Source: JAQUGA01 sp038210985 | GTDB lineage: Bacteria; Bacteroidota; Bacteroidia; Bacteroidales; WCHB1-69 | NCBI GenBank assembly: GCA_038210985.1 | Contig: JBBQWB010000012.1 | Coordinates: 1-47,716 of the forward strand | Reading direction: 5' to 3' | Length of the DNA: 47,716 bases | Part shown: piece after piece, positions 17,045-26,151 of the stretch | Position numbering within the stretch: position 1 is the first letter of the stretch | Layout of the letters: the number at the start of each line of letters is the position of its first letter | Notes under the pieces: model-generated | Seen by the model: only the letters and a program-made list of their open reading frames with translations | The model's database searches: none | What the model was told of the DNA's origin: nothing | Position numbers and translations under genes: made by a program

Positions 17045-18145
17045 ATGCTTAACAATAAAACTATTGCTGTGGTTGTACCAGCATACAACGAAGAAACTCA
17101 AATTGGGCTGGTTATTGAAACTATGCCTGATTTTGTGGACAGAATTATTATTGTAAATGATAACTCGAAAGATAATACTTTAAAAATCGTATTGGACTAT
17201 ATTAATGAGGACAAAAAAGATTTTTCAACTACACTAATTGGTAAAAAAGAAGTTTTTCCAAATCGATATAATGAAGCCGAATTAGTATTAAAAGAACGTT
17301 ATGAGAATGATTACATATTTTATGTTCCATCCAAAGTATTAAATGAAAAACCCAAATCCAGCCGAATTATTTTAATTAATCACCTTAAAAATGGAGGTGT
17401 TGGAGCAGCTATTTCTTCAGGTTATAAATGGTGTAGAGATAACAGCATTGACTGTGTTGCAGTAATGGCTGGCGACGGGCAAATGGATCCAGATGAATTG
17501 AAGAGTATATGTTTGCCAGTAATTGAAAATAATATTGATTATGTTAAAGGTAACCGCTTAATTCATCGAAGTGCTCATCAAGTAATTCCCAAAAAGAGAT
17601 ATTTAGGAAATTCCATATTATCAATTATGACAAAACTAGCATCCGGTTATTGGAGAGTTTCGGATACCCAAACAGGTTTTACTGCAATATCTATAGATGC
17701 CTTAAAGTCAATTGATATTCACAAAATTTACCGAAGTTATGGAATGCCAAATGATTTATTAGTGAAATTAAATATAGCAAATTGCTCTATTAAGGAAATT
17801 CCTATTAAACCAATTTATAGAGTTGGAGAAAAATCAAAAATGAAAATTTATAAAGTAATCCCAAGAGTTAGTTGGTTGCTTTTTAAAAGTTTTTTTAAGC
17901 GAATATGGAACAAGTATTTTATTAGAGATTTCCATCCTCTTGCAATTCTATATTTTTTTGGGATGCTATTACTGATACTTGATTTTAGATATTTGGCTAT
18001 TCTATACAAATTTGCGTTTTCGGAAACAGGTATTCCTGAAACGTTTTTGATAAAATTCATTTTTTTGTTTATTAGTGGCATGCAATTTATTCTTTTTGCA
18101 ATGTGGATGGATATTCAAGATAATGAAAGGTTATACAAATCTTGA
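17045..18145 (+). CDS. GT2 glycosyltransferase, dolichyl/polyprenyl-phosphate sugar synthase-like
   Basis: Probably transfers a sugar from a nucleotide donor to polyprenyl phosphate on the cytosolic side. The N-terminal GT-A core has VVVPAYNEE (about 9-17), IVNDNSKDNT (about 36-45) and GDGQMDPDEL with Asp144, as in DPMS/GtrB enzymes. Two hydrophobic segments at about 295-360 would anchor it in the membrane. Odd feature: between the first strand-helix units and HLKNGGVGAA (from residue 113) there is an extra stretch of roughly 55 residues, Lys/Glu/Tyr-rich, not usual in the family. With the flippase-like 18794 gene and GT-C 19711 gene it may form a periplasmic glycosylation module. Confidence 0.82.
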   Translation: MLNNKTIAVVVPAYNEETQIGLVIETMPDFVDRIIIVNDNSKDNTLKIVLDYINEDKKDFSTTLIGKKEVFPNRYNEAELVLKERYENDYIFYVPSKVLNEKPKSSRIILINHLKNGGVGAAISSGYKWCRDNSIDCVAVMAGDGQMDPDELKSICLPVIENNIDYVKGNRLIHRSAHQVIPKKRYLGNSILSIMTKLASGYWRVSDTQTGFTAISIDALKSIDIHKIYRSYGMPNDLLVKLNIANCSIKEIPIKPIYRVGEKSKMKIYKVIPRVSWLLFKSFFKRIWNKYFIRDFHPLAILYFFGMLLLILDFRYLAILYKFAFSETGIPETFLIKFIFLFISGMQFILFAMWMDIQDNERLYKS

Positions 18146-18172
18146 TTTTAATTAATAATTTAAATTTATAAA

Positions 18173-18778
18173 ATGAAAGCAAATAAGTTCAATGAAAGCA
18201 AACATTTTAAGTATAGTACAAGTAATAAAATTAGTCAATTTTTAGTTAAGGGATTTTATCGCTCTATACATACACAGATTAAATATTTGGAGTTTAACTC
18301 TTTAATTGATTTGGGATGTGGAGAAGGTATGCTTTTGCATAGTTTGCCTGAAATTATTAAAAATAAGCAATGCTATGCCATAGATTTTAATGAAAATGAG
18401 GTAAAAGACGCTGCAAAAAACCTGCCTTTTTGTGAAGTAAAGCAAGCATCAATATATGATGTCCCATATGATAGTGAATCTTTTGATTTGGTAATATGCA
18501 CGGAAGTATTGGAACATTTGAAAAAACCAAAAATTGCTCTGGATGAAATTTATAGGTTAAGTAATAGATATATTTTAGTAAGCGTTCCACGTGAGCCAAT
18601 TTGGAGAATGATGAATATTTGCCGGCTTTCATATTTAAGTTCGTTTGGAAACACACCTGATCATTTAAATCATTGGTCTACTAGTAGTTTTAAGCGTTTT
18701 ATTTCAAAAAAATTCAAAATCATACATGTTTCCAAACCGTTACCTTGGACAATAATTTTGGCCGAAAAAATTATTTAA
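18173..18778 (+). CDS. Class I SAM-dependent methyltransferase
   Basis: Cytosolic methyltransferase of the Methyltransf_11/23 type, 201 residues. The SAM-binding motif I is LIDLGCGEG (about residues 43-51), followed by an acidic motif II AIDFNENEV and the post-motif region LVICTEVLEHL. The substrate is not predictable; in this context it is probably a glycan, a nucleotide sugar or a polyprenyl-linked intermediate. It sits between the polyprenyl-phosphate sugar synthase-like gene and the flippase-like gene, 27 and 15 bases away, so it belongs to the same transcript and perhaps the same module. The length is slightly short but complete for this class. Confidence 0.85.
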   Translation: MKANKFNESKHFKYSTSNKISQFLVKGFYRSIHTQIKYLEFNSLIDLGCGEGMLLHSLPEIIKNKQCYAIDFNENEVKDAAKNLPFCEVKQASIYDVPYDSESFDLVICTEVLEHLKKPKIALDEIYRLSNRYILVSVPREPIWRMMNICRLSYLSSFGNTPDHLNHWSTSSFKRFISKKFKIIHVSKPLPWTIILAEKII

Positions 18779-18793
18779 TCGTTCAAACTTTTA

Positions 18794-19690
18794 ATGAAAA
18801 AATATTATAATTATTTTGTTTATGTGTCAATTTTATTTTTGATAATTGGGTTAATTAAAGCCAATTATCTTAAAATACCAATAATAGAATCCTATTTCTA
18901 TCTTTCTCTCAGTATAATTTTTGTTTTTGCGGGATTCTTTTTCGATTCTTTTGCATGGTATAAAGTTATAAAAGCAGGTGGTTATAAGATGATTAAGATT
19001 TCTGATTGTGTAGCAAGTGTTGGATTGTCAATATTCGGAAAGTACGTTCCAGGAAAAATTTGGATAATAATGGGACGTAGTGCATATTTAGCAAAAAAAT
19101 ATGGCTTGAACGAGAAAGACACGGCTTTTTATTCCTTAAATACACAATTTATTTCACTTTGGGTTGGCTTATTTATTGGATCGATTGGAATTATTTTTAT
19201 TAAATCAGACAGTTTAATAGTTATACTTACTTTTATTTTATGGATTCTTCTTTCCATTCTTTTGTTTTCCCGAATTGCACATAATACAGTTATTTCTATT
19301 GCCCGAAAGTTGTTTAAAAAGGAGATGAATATTCCATCATTGTCTTTTAAAAAAGTAATAAAATTAACCCCTTGGTTCTTTATAAATTGGTCGTGTTGGT
19401 GTTTGGGATTTTACTTTTTAGCCCAAAGTATGTGTTTAAACCCAATTCCAGTTTTTACAGGAACAATATTTGCTCTTGCCGGAATAATGGGAATTTTAGC
19501 AATTATTGCACCTGGTGGAATTGGAGTTCGTGAAGGTGTTCTTGTAACGATGTTAGTAATGACTGGAATTGATGAAACAATAGCTATTAGCATTTCAATA
19601 ACTTCCCGACTTTGGTTTTTAAGCGGTGAAATATTTATTTTTCTTTTGGGCTTTGTTGTGAATTTAATTTTAAAAAAGCAAGAACAATAA
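18794..19690 (+). CDS. LPG synthase TM-type (UPF0104/AglD-like) membrane protein
   Basis: A 298-residue protein with about eight hydrophobic segments, matching the membrane domain of lysylphosphatidylglycerol synthase/YbhN-type proteins. Recognisable parts are the SIFGKYVPGKIW motif (about 75-86) and the conserved APGGIGVREGVL (about 237-248). Family members are thought to flip lipids or polyprenyl-linked sugars; no soluble lysyl-transfer domain is attached here. Placed between a polyprenyl-phosphate sugar synthase-like enzyme and a GT-C enzyme, it is a good candidate for flipping the polyprenyl-phosphate sugar. That role is an inference from gene order. Confidence 0.8.
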   Translation: MKKYYNYFVYVSILFLIIGLIKANYLKIPIIESYFYLSLSIIFVFAGFFFDSFAWYKVIKAGGYKMIKISDCVASVGLSIFGKYVPGKIWIIMGRSAYLAKKYGLNEKDTAFYSLNTQFISLWVGLFIGSIGIIFIKSDSLIVILTFILWILLSILLFSRIAHNTVISIARKLFKKEMNIPSLSFKKVIKLTPWFFINWSCWCLGFYFLAQSMCLNPIPVFTGTIFALAGIMGILAIIAPGGIGVREGVLVTMLVMTGIDETIAISISITSRLWFLSGEIFIFLLGFVVNLILKKQEQ

Positions 19691-19710
19691 AAATTAAATT
19701 AATTTATTAT

Positions 19711-21027
19711 ATGAAAATAAGTTTGATAAATATAGTGAATAAACAAAAATTTATATTTCCTATCCTTTTGGTTTTGACTTGTATGGTAGTTAATGTTTTT
19801 ATGTACAATAAGTATTCAGACAATAAATTAAGCCCTGATCAAAACCTTTACAATGCAATAGCCACGTCAATTTTGAAAGGTGAAACTTTATATTGCGAAT
19901 GTGATACAGAAGAAGATATTGGATTGAAAGTAACCCCTTTTTATTCTACATTAGTTGCACTTTCGTATTATATAGGTGGAAACAATTATACAAGTGCATA
20001 TGGATTGAATGTGTTGTTGAATTGCTTAACAATTTTAATTTTATATTTCACATTGAATATACTGATAAATCATAAAATTATTTCGTTTTTTTTATGTTTC
20101 TCTATGATTTTTTATTACATTTTATGGAGTATGAATTTTTCAATATTGATGGAGATAACAACGGTGTTCTTTATGTCATTAGATTTATACTTAATTGCTA
20201 AATTTTACTATAATCAAAAAATCAATTATTTATACCTTGCTTCTGCTTTTCAAGCAATACTCTGTTTAATAAATAATCGTTTTATCGTTTTACAAATTGT
20301 ATTTTGGATATTATTATTGATTTATATAATTTTAAAACAACGACATTTTATTAAAAATTATTTCTATTCATTAAGTCTTTTTATTCTAGTATTATCCCCT
20401 TGGTTTATTCGACAATATATTGTTTATGATCAATTTGTTTTTTTTACACCTTTGTGGCACAATGTGATTGAAAAAAAGTTTGGATTTTTGGATAAAGTAA
20501 ATGTCTCCACAGATGCTGATAAAGTTAGAGAAATTACAAAAAAACCTTTGTCTTACATAGAATATTTGAACGAAATTCAAGCAAATGAAAAATTTAATAA
20601 AGAATCTTTTACAAAAGAGAAATATCAAAAATTAATTGTAGGAATAAGTGAAAATAAAAAGAGTATTATTTTGGAAAACTTTTTAAATTATTTTTCCATT
20701 TATAATAACGAATTTAGGTTTGTAAATTCATCAGATTATCGCTTAGTTTATCCCAGTGGAAAAGTGAAAAAGTACACCCAAATTGTGTTTTTAATTCCAT
20801 TGATGTTAATGTCCTTGGTGGCTTCGCTAATAGCTGTTTATAAGAAAAATTATTATGTGATATTATTAATGGCATTTTTTGTTACCCATGTTTTATTGTT
20901 TTCCTTTTGGGGATTTATCGAACGATATCGTATAACAATAATTCCTATTATTTTTATTTTAGGGGCATACGGAATGGTGGAAGTATATAAACTTATTGTG
21001 AAAAATAAAAAACTACAAAATGGTTGA
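19711..21027 (+). CDS. GT-C membrane glycosyltransferase-like protein
   Basis: Multi-spanning membrane protein of 438 residues with about nine or ten hydrophobic segments. The first periplasmic loop, SPDQNLYNAIATSILKG, has the acidic residue and aromatic pattern seen in GT39/ArnT-like enzymes that use polyprenyl-phosphate sugars. A soluble loop of about 90 residues (roughly 245-335), rich in Lys and Glu, follows the middle membrane block. The gene overlaps the next (acyltransferase) gene by eight bases. Together with 17045 and 18794 it could complete a periplasmic sugar-decoration pathway. Overall similarity to other GT-C proteins is low, so a generic membrane protein remains possible. Confidence 0.62.
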   Translation: MKISLINIVNKQKFIFPILLVLTCMVVNVFMYNKYSDNKLSPDQNLYNAIATSILKGETLYCECDTEEDIGLKVTPFYSTLVALSYYIGGNNYTSAYGLNVLLNCLTILILYFTLNILINHKIISFFLCFSMIFYYILWSMNFSILMEITTVFFMSLDLYLIAKFYYNQKINYLYLASAFQAILCLINNRFIVLQIVFWILLLIYIILKQRHFIKNYFYSLSLFILVLSPWFIRQYIVYDQFVFFTPLWHNVIEKKFGFLDKVNVSTDADKVREITKKPLSYIEYLNEIQANEKFNKESFTKEKYQKLIVGISENKKSIILENFLNYFSIYNNEFRFVNSSDYRLVYPSGKVKKYTQIVFLIPLMLMSLVASLIAVYKKNYYVILLMAFFVTHVLLFSFWGFIERYRITIIPIIFILGAYGMVEVYKLIVKNKKLQNG

Positions 21028-21619
21028 CATAATTTCTAAAATACGATACAAGTTTATGGTATTAAAACAATCTTTTTTTTGCTTTTTTAGCACAAATTAT
21101 ATCCGTTTTTTTTGTTGTATTAGTGGAATACATGTTGGTGAAAAAACTCGGTTTTTTGGGCTGGCAAAAATATTACGACGAGCTTATTCGGAAATTTTTA
21201 TTGGGGATAATTGCACTTTTAGATCAGGCACTACCTCAAATTTAATAGGAATAAACCATAAATGTATTATTGTTACACATACTAAGGATTCAGTATTAAA
21301 AATTGGCAATAACACTGGTTTCAGTGGAACCACAATTGGTTGCTTTAAGGAAATTGTGATTGGTAAAAATGTGAAATGCGGTGCAAATACTCTAATCACT
21401 GATTCTGATTGGCATTTAAATGATCCCAGAGTTGGAGAGCCACTACCAATATACATTAAAGATAATGTGTGGCTTGGATATGGAGTGATTGTGTTGAAAG
21501 GTGTTACTATTGGTGAAAATTCAATTATTGGAGCAGCTAGTGTTGTAACTAAAAGTATTCCTGCAAATGTTATTGCCGGAGGAAACCCTTGTGTGGTAAT
21601 TAAAACCCTTATCGATTAA
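21020..21619 (+). CDS. Hexapeptide-repeat O-acetyltransferase
   Basis: Left-handed beta-helix acyltransferase of the LbH/WcaF-CapG type, 199 residues, expected to acetylate a sugar hydroxyl or amine using acetyl-CoA. Hexapeptide repeats run from about residue 95 to 190 (for example IGNNTG, IGKNVKCGANTLI, IGENSIIGAASVV). DSDWHLNDPR supplies the conserved His of the active site. The C-terminal IPANVIAGGNPC is the usual end of the family. The N-terminal 40 residues are aromatic and somewhat hydrophobic. It overlaps the preceding gene by eight bases and the following GT4 gene by one base, implying coupled translation. Confidence 0.88.
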   Translation: MVDIISKIRYKFMVLKQSFFCFFSTNYIRFFCCISGIHVGEKTRFFGLAKILRRAYSEIFIGDNCTFRSGTTSNLIGINHKCIIVTHTKDSVLKIGNNTGFSGTTIGCFKEIVIGKNVKCGANTLITDSDWHLNDPRVGEPLPIYIKDNVWLGYGVIVLKGVTIGENSIIGAASVVTKSIPANVIAGGNPCVVIKTLID

Positions 21620-22803
21620 TGAACATTGTAATTTTTCATCATTTCGATTACCCCGAAGGAATGGCTTCTACAAAGCGATTTCAGCTTTTTGCTGATTTTT
21701 TCCTAGCTCAAGGTTGTAAAGTAATAATAGTGCTTAAAACCAAGGAAGTTAAAGATGAAATTATTGAATCTGGAATCCATAATGGGATAAAATATTATAA
21801 AATACACACTCCTGTAAAAGTAAAATATCCAATTTATAAAAACGAAAAACAGCATCAAACCATTTTAAAAATAGTTGATTCACTTTTAGTCGAAAATCAA
21901 AGAAATATTTTTTTAACTTCGGGATTAACTCCTGAAATACTGCCAATAGTTAAAGATATTCCATCCGATTGGGAGTTGATTTGCGATTATGTAGAAGATT
22001 TTACATTGAAAAATTCAATGTATGATGGTTATCGAAAATATAGTTTAACAAGGTATTTAAAAGCAAATATTTCATTCCTACTAAATAAATCCAAAATAGT
22101 TAATGCTGAAAAATACATGTTTAAAAACGCAAAAGGTATTTCTGCAATTTCTCCATTTTTGTATAAAAAAGCCTCTTTAAATAGTCAAAACGTAATATCA
22201 ATTCACGTTACATCAAATAAATTGTCTCAGATTATTACAAAACAAAGTTTTTTTAAAACTACACTTTTCTTTGCCGGCTCAGGAAGTCTTAAAGATGGAT
22301 TGGATATACTAATAATGGCTTTTGATAAGGTTGCTTCCAGTCATGATGTAGTATTGAAAATAAGTGGGAAACTTACAGATGTAGGGTTGAAAGAGATAAG
22401 TCAATCGAAATATCCCGAAAAAATTGAAATTCTTGGGTTTTTGCCCGATAAGGAATATTTTAAACAGTTGGTTAATGCGGATATATTGTTGATGACAAGA
22501 AATAATTCAGCATTTTCTAATGCTGGTTTTCCTTTCAAAATTGGAGAATATCTTGCAACGGGGAAACCAGTTATAACATCTTCCGTTTCAGGGATTGAAA
22601 TGTATTTGGAAAATAAAAAAAATGCATTTATTATTCCTCCCGAAAATCAAGAAATGCTTGTTGAAGCAATTGAATTTATAATTTCTAATCCTGAGGAATC
22701 TGCAAAAATAGGTCTTGAAGGGTATAAGGCGTTTGAAGAATATTTTTGGGCAGAAACCAACTGCAAGAAGTTTTATAATTTTATTTTAAATATTCGTGAA
22801 TAA
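21619..22803 (+). CDS. GT4-family glycosyltransferase
   Basis: Retaining GT-B glycosyltransferase of 394 residues that likely adds one sugar of the repeat unit at the cytosolic membrane face. The N-terminal domain carries HHFDYPEGMASTKRF, seen in WbuB-like GT4 enzymes. The C-terminal donor-binding domain has LFFAGSGSLKDGLDILI and the nucleotide-sugar motif FKIGEYLATGKPVI with its Glu, followed by the Gly-rich turn SSVSGIEM. ATG 21619 overlaps the preceding stop by one base. The deacetylase gene that follows overlaps it by eight bases. Confidence 0.87.
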   Translation: MNIVIFHHFDYPEGMASTKRFQLFADFFLAQGCKVIIVLKTKEVKDEIIESGIHNGIKYYKIHTPVKVKYPIYKNEKQHQTILKIVDSLLVENQRNIFLTSGLTPEILPIVKDIPSDWELICDYVEDFTLKNSMYDGYRKYSLTRYLKANISFLLNKSKIVNAEKYMFKNAKGISAISPFLYKKASLNSQNVISIHVTSNKLSQIITKQSFFKTTLFFAGSGSLKDGLDILIMAFDKVASSHDVVLKISGKLTDVGLKEISQSKYPEKIEILGFLPDKEYFKQLVNADILLMTRNNSAFSNAGFPFKIGEYLATGKPVITSSVSGIEMYLENKKNAFIIPPENQEMLVEAIEFIISNPEESAKIGLEGYKAFEEYFWAETNCKKFYNFILNIRE

Positions 22804-23968
22804 AAATCAAAATACCAAGATTCCAGTTGTAATGTTTCACTCTGTAGGAAACAACTACTCAGATTGGACAAAAAAATGGCTTTCGGTTAGCTTGGAGCAT
22901 TTTGAATCATTTTGTGATTACTTAAATAAAAAGAACTACAAAACAATTTTTTTAAACGAATGGTATGATTTAGAATCAAATCCTTCAAAAATAAAAGGAA
23001 ACGAAATTGTACTTACCTTCGATGATGGTTATTTAGATAATTGGGTTTTTGCTTATCCGTTATTAAAAAAACATGGATTATGTGGAACAATTTTTATAAA
23101 TCCTGAATTTATTGAGCTTGGCAATTTTGTAAGACCAACTTTAGATGATATTGGTAATCAAAAGCTGGATTTATTAAAAAAAAAATCGATAGGTTTTTTA
23201 AATTGGGCTGAAATTAAATTTATGGACTCATCAGATGTGATAGATATTCAGTCGCATAGCATGAGCCATGATAAATATTTTTTCTCAAATAAAGTAATTG
23301 ACATTTATACTGGACAATCTTCTTATGATTGGTTGGGTTGGATTAATAGCAAAGAAACCAAACCCAATTATTTGAATAATAAAACGGATTTGATAAAATT
23401 TGGATACCCAATTTTTGAAAACGATAGGTCGTTGAAAATATCAAGATATTACCCTAATCAGAAATTTATTGAATTTTCAATAAATACTTATGAAAATGCT
23501 TCAAAATCAAATAAAAAAGAACTAATTGATTATTTAAATAATCAAATTGCAAATTTTCAAGGACGTTTTGAAAACAGAGAAGAAACTAATGAAAGATATT
23601 TGTATGAACTAAAGAATAGCAAAAACCTTATTGAAGAAAAACTAAATAAACAAATTGATTTTTTATGTTGGCCTGGTGGTGGTTATAACGAACTAAGTAT
23701 TCGTTTTTCAAAAGAAGTTGGTTATTTAGCATCCACCATTTCAAAACGAGATAAAAATGATTATAACAATTCCGAAAATGTTTATAAACGGATTTCAAGA
23801 ATTGGTTTACCTTCATTTATAAAAACATCTAAATCAATACATTACATTAAAGATAAAAACTATTTATGTAATGTTTTTAGAGGAAAAAATGGCAATATTT
23901 TTATTCGTAATTATATTAGATTAATAAAGTTAAAGTATTTAATAACTGACTGGATTTTTAAAAAATAA
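22796..23968 (+). CDS. Polysaccharide deacetylase family (NodB-like) protein
   Basis: Probable carbohydrate esterase 4-type enzyme of 390 residues. The NodB-like core has VVMFHSVG near the start, the metal Asp motif LTFDDGY (about residues 75-81), and SHSMSHD as the metal-binding His pair. The late WPGGGYNELS is the usual motif 4 region. About 100 residues between the His motif and motif 4, including a Tyr/Asn-rich stretch, are an insertion relative to compact family members. The start is GTG 22796, overlapping the previous gene by eight bases; no suitable ATG precedes the VVMFHSVG strand. No signal peptide is seen, so it may act on cytosolic or lipid-linked sugars. Confidence 0.82.
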   Translation: MNKNQNTKIPVVMFHSVGNNYSDWTKKWLSVSLEHFESFCDYLNKKNYKTIFLNEWYDLESNPSKIKGNEIVLTFDDGYLDNWVFAYPLLKKHGLCGTIFINPEFIELGNFVRPTLDDIGNQKLDLLKKKSIGFLNWAEIKFMDSSDVIDIQSHSMSHDKYFFSNKVIDIYTGQSSYDWLGWINSKETKPNYLNNKTDLIKFGYPIFENDRSLKISRYYPNQKFIEFSINTYENASKSNKKELIDYLNNQIANFQGRFENREETNERYLYELKNSKNLIEEKLNKQIDFLCWPGGGYNELSIRFSKEVGYLASTISKRDKNDYNNSENVYKRISRIGLPSFIKTSKSIHYIKDKNYLCNVFRGKNGNIFIRNYIRLIKLKYLITDWIFKK

Positions 23969-23972
23969 TTAA

Positions 23973-25064
23973 TTGAAACCAACCGTAATTCATCTTATAT
24001 CTTCCTTATATCGTGGTGGCCGCGAACGTCAACTATCCACTTTAACCAAATATACTCAAAAAGGGGAATATGAATTTACAATTATTTGTTTTAACAAAGT
24101 TGCAAATGGCTATGATTCTGAAGAATGGATGGCAAATAATGTAATTTATTTAAAAAATAAAAATTTGCTGAAACGTTTTTCTGAAATTTTCGACATAATT
24201 AAAAAAACTAAGCCGCATATTATTTGGTCTTGGGGTGGGTTTGAAGCTAGTTTTGGAGTTTTAATTTCTTTGTTCTTAAACATTAAACATGTAAATGGTA
24301 GTATTCGTCATGGGATTGTAAAATGGAATAGAAAGCAAATTTGGAGAATGTTTTTGCTCCATTTTTCAAAATACAGAGTAGCAAATTCAAAAGCAGGGAT
24401 AAAAGCAAATTATTTAAAGTATGGATTTGTTCTAAGTAATGGGATAGATAATACCTTTTTTCTTAAAAAAGGTATTTCGGATGGTTCAGCAACATCTGGT
24501 ATTTTAGAAAATAATGACATTGTTCTTTTGAGTATTGCTAATTTATTGCCGTATAAAGATTATCTCACAGTTATCAAGGCTCTTAAGAAAATTGATGATC
24601 AAAATATAAAGTTTCAATATCATATAGTTGGCGAAGGCAAGCAACGAGATAAGATAATACAACAAATTGAGGAGGCTGGGTTAAATAAAAAAATTCATCT
24701 TCATAGCTCTTTAAGCGATCCAAGACCATTGTTAAATATTGCAGATATTTTTATCCATTCCTCTCATGGAGAAGGTTTGTCTAATGCAATACTAGAGGCT
24801 ATGGCAGCAGGTCTTCCTGTTATTGCCACAAATACAGGTGGAACTCCTGAATTAATAAACGAATCCAATGGAAGATTGTTTGATCTATTTGATTTTGAAA
24901 CCTTATCTCAGCATTTAAAAGAGTTAATTTTTAATCCCGATTTGAGAAAAAATTTAGGAAAAGAGTCAAGGAGGATAGCAATGTCGAAATTTTCAATTAA
25001 GAATCTGATAATCACTTATGTGGAAATCATTGAACGTGTTATAAACGGTAAAAGCCAAAATTAA
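23973..25064 (+). CDS. GT4-family glycosyltransferase
   Basis: GT-B glycosyltransferase of 363 residues. The N-terminus HLISSLYRGGRERQL is the acceptor-domain glycine loop typical of GT4. The donor domain has LLSIANLLPYKDYLTVIKAL, then HSSHGEGLSNAILEAMAAGL with the E-x7-E pair, then PVIATNTGGTPELI. The start appears to be TTG 23973, four bases after the previous stop; no ATG lies close to the first conserved strand. It probably adds a repeat-unit sugar. It is followed after 34 bases by the ATP-grasp gene. Confidence 0.87.
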   Translation: MKPTVIHLISSLYRGGRERQLSTLTKYTQKGEYEFTIICFNKVANGYDSEEWMANNVIYLKNKNLLKRFSEIFDIIKKTKPHIIWSWGGFEASFGVLISLFLNIKHVNGSIRHGIVKWNRKQIWRMFLLHFSKYRVANSKAGIKANYLKYGFVLSNGIDNTFFLKKGISDGSATSGILENNDIVLLSIANLLPYKDYLTVIKALKKIDDQNIKFQYHIVGEGKQRDKIIQQIEEAGLNKKIHLHSSLSDPRPLLNIADIFIHSSHGEGLSNAILEAMAAGLPVIATNTGGTPELINESNGRLFDLFDFETLSQHLKELIFNPDLRKNLGKESRRIAMSKFSIKNLIITYVEIIERVINGKSQN

Positions 25065-25098
25065 AGAATTACTTTTTCCATCAATTCATTGTATCAAT

Positions 25099-26151
25099 AT
25101 GTCGAAAATTAAATTGATAATATTAAGAAACGAAATAGACGGTGATCACGATTACTGGATCCAGTCTTGTGAAAAATACAAGAAAGAAGTTGAATACAGG
25201 ATTGTAAATATTGCCCTTTCATCTTGGTTTGAGGATATACAAAGCAGTTCTTTTGATTGGATTTTAACCAAACCGAGTAATATCTCATCTCAGTATAAAC
25301 AACTGTACGATGAACGTTTAGAAATACTTCATAATTTGAATTATAAGATATTTCCAACCTATACGGAAGTTAAAATATATGAAAATAAACGATACTTGTC
25401 GTATTGGCTTAAAGCAAATGATGTTCCTCACCCAAAATCGTTTGTGTTTTATTCAAAAAAAGAAGCTAAAAGTTTTGTAAAAAAACAGAAACTTCCAATT
25501 GTTGGTAAAATCAATATTGGTGCATCGGGCAGAGGTGTCAAGATTTTTAAAGAAGAATCATTTGCATTAAATTATATTGACGATTGTTTTTCAAAAGGCA
25601 TTAGAGCATTTACGGGTCCAAATTTATCTAAAGGAAATAAATTTAAACGTTTTATTACAGCTATTAAAAACCCAAAGTATCTCGTATCACGTTTAAAAAT
25701 ATACCACACAGTTGCCAACGATTTACAAAAAGGATTTGTATTTTTTCAAGAATATATTAAACACGATTTTGAATGGAGAGTTGTGCGAATTGGAGAGTCG
25801 TATTTTGCCCATCAAAAAATGGTTCATAACGAAAAAGCAAGTGGAACACTCATAAAGGGCTATATTAATCCTCCCTTATCCCTTTTAGATTTTGTTAAAG
25901 AAATTACGGATAAACATAATTTTAAAAGTCAGGCAGTTGATGTTTTTGAAAAAGATGGTTCATATTTAGTAAACGAAATTCAATGTATTTTTGGACAATC
26001 CGACCCATATCAAATGCTTGTAAATAATAAACCTGGAAGATTTGTTTTTGAAAATAATCAATGGATTTTTGAAGAAGGCATGTTTAATACAAACAAATCC
26101 TATGATTTAAGATTAGAGACTATTATTTCTATGCACAATGCAAATGAATAA
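25099..26151 (+). CDS. ATP-grasp ligase, RimK-like
   Basis: Soluble 350-residue ATP-grasp protein. The middle has the glycine loop KINIGASGRGVKIF (about 134-147) that covers ATP; FVFFQEYIKHDFEWRVV (about 213-229) is the adenine and triphosphate-binding strand region; and NEIQCIFGQSDPY (about 293-305) is the metal-binding end. ATP-grasp enzymes join a carboxylate to an amine or thiol through an acyl phosphate. Here the likely target is a glycan acid or amino sugar, but the substrate is unknown. Its last codons overlap the start of the asparagine-synthase-like gene by 14 bases, pointing to linked functions. A second ATP-grasp gene is at 29871. Confidence 0.82.
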   Translation: MSKIKLIILRNEIDGDHDYWIQSCEKYKKEVEYRIVNIALSSWFEDIQSSSFDWILTKPSNISSQYKQLYDERLEILHNLNYKIFPTYTEVKIYENKRYLSYWLKANDVPHPKSFVFYSKKEAKSFVKKQKLPIVGKINIGASGRGVKIFKEESFALNYIDDCFSKGIRAFTGPNLSKGNKFKRFITAIKNPKYLVSRLKIYHTVANDLQKGFVFFQEYIKHDFEWRVVRIGESYFAHQKMVHNEKASGTLIKGYINPPLSLLDFVKEITDKHNFKSQAVDVFEKDGSYLVNEIQCIFGQSDPYQMLVNNKPGRFVFENNQWIFEEGMFNTNKSYDLRLETIISMHNANE

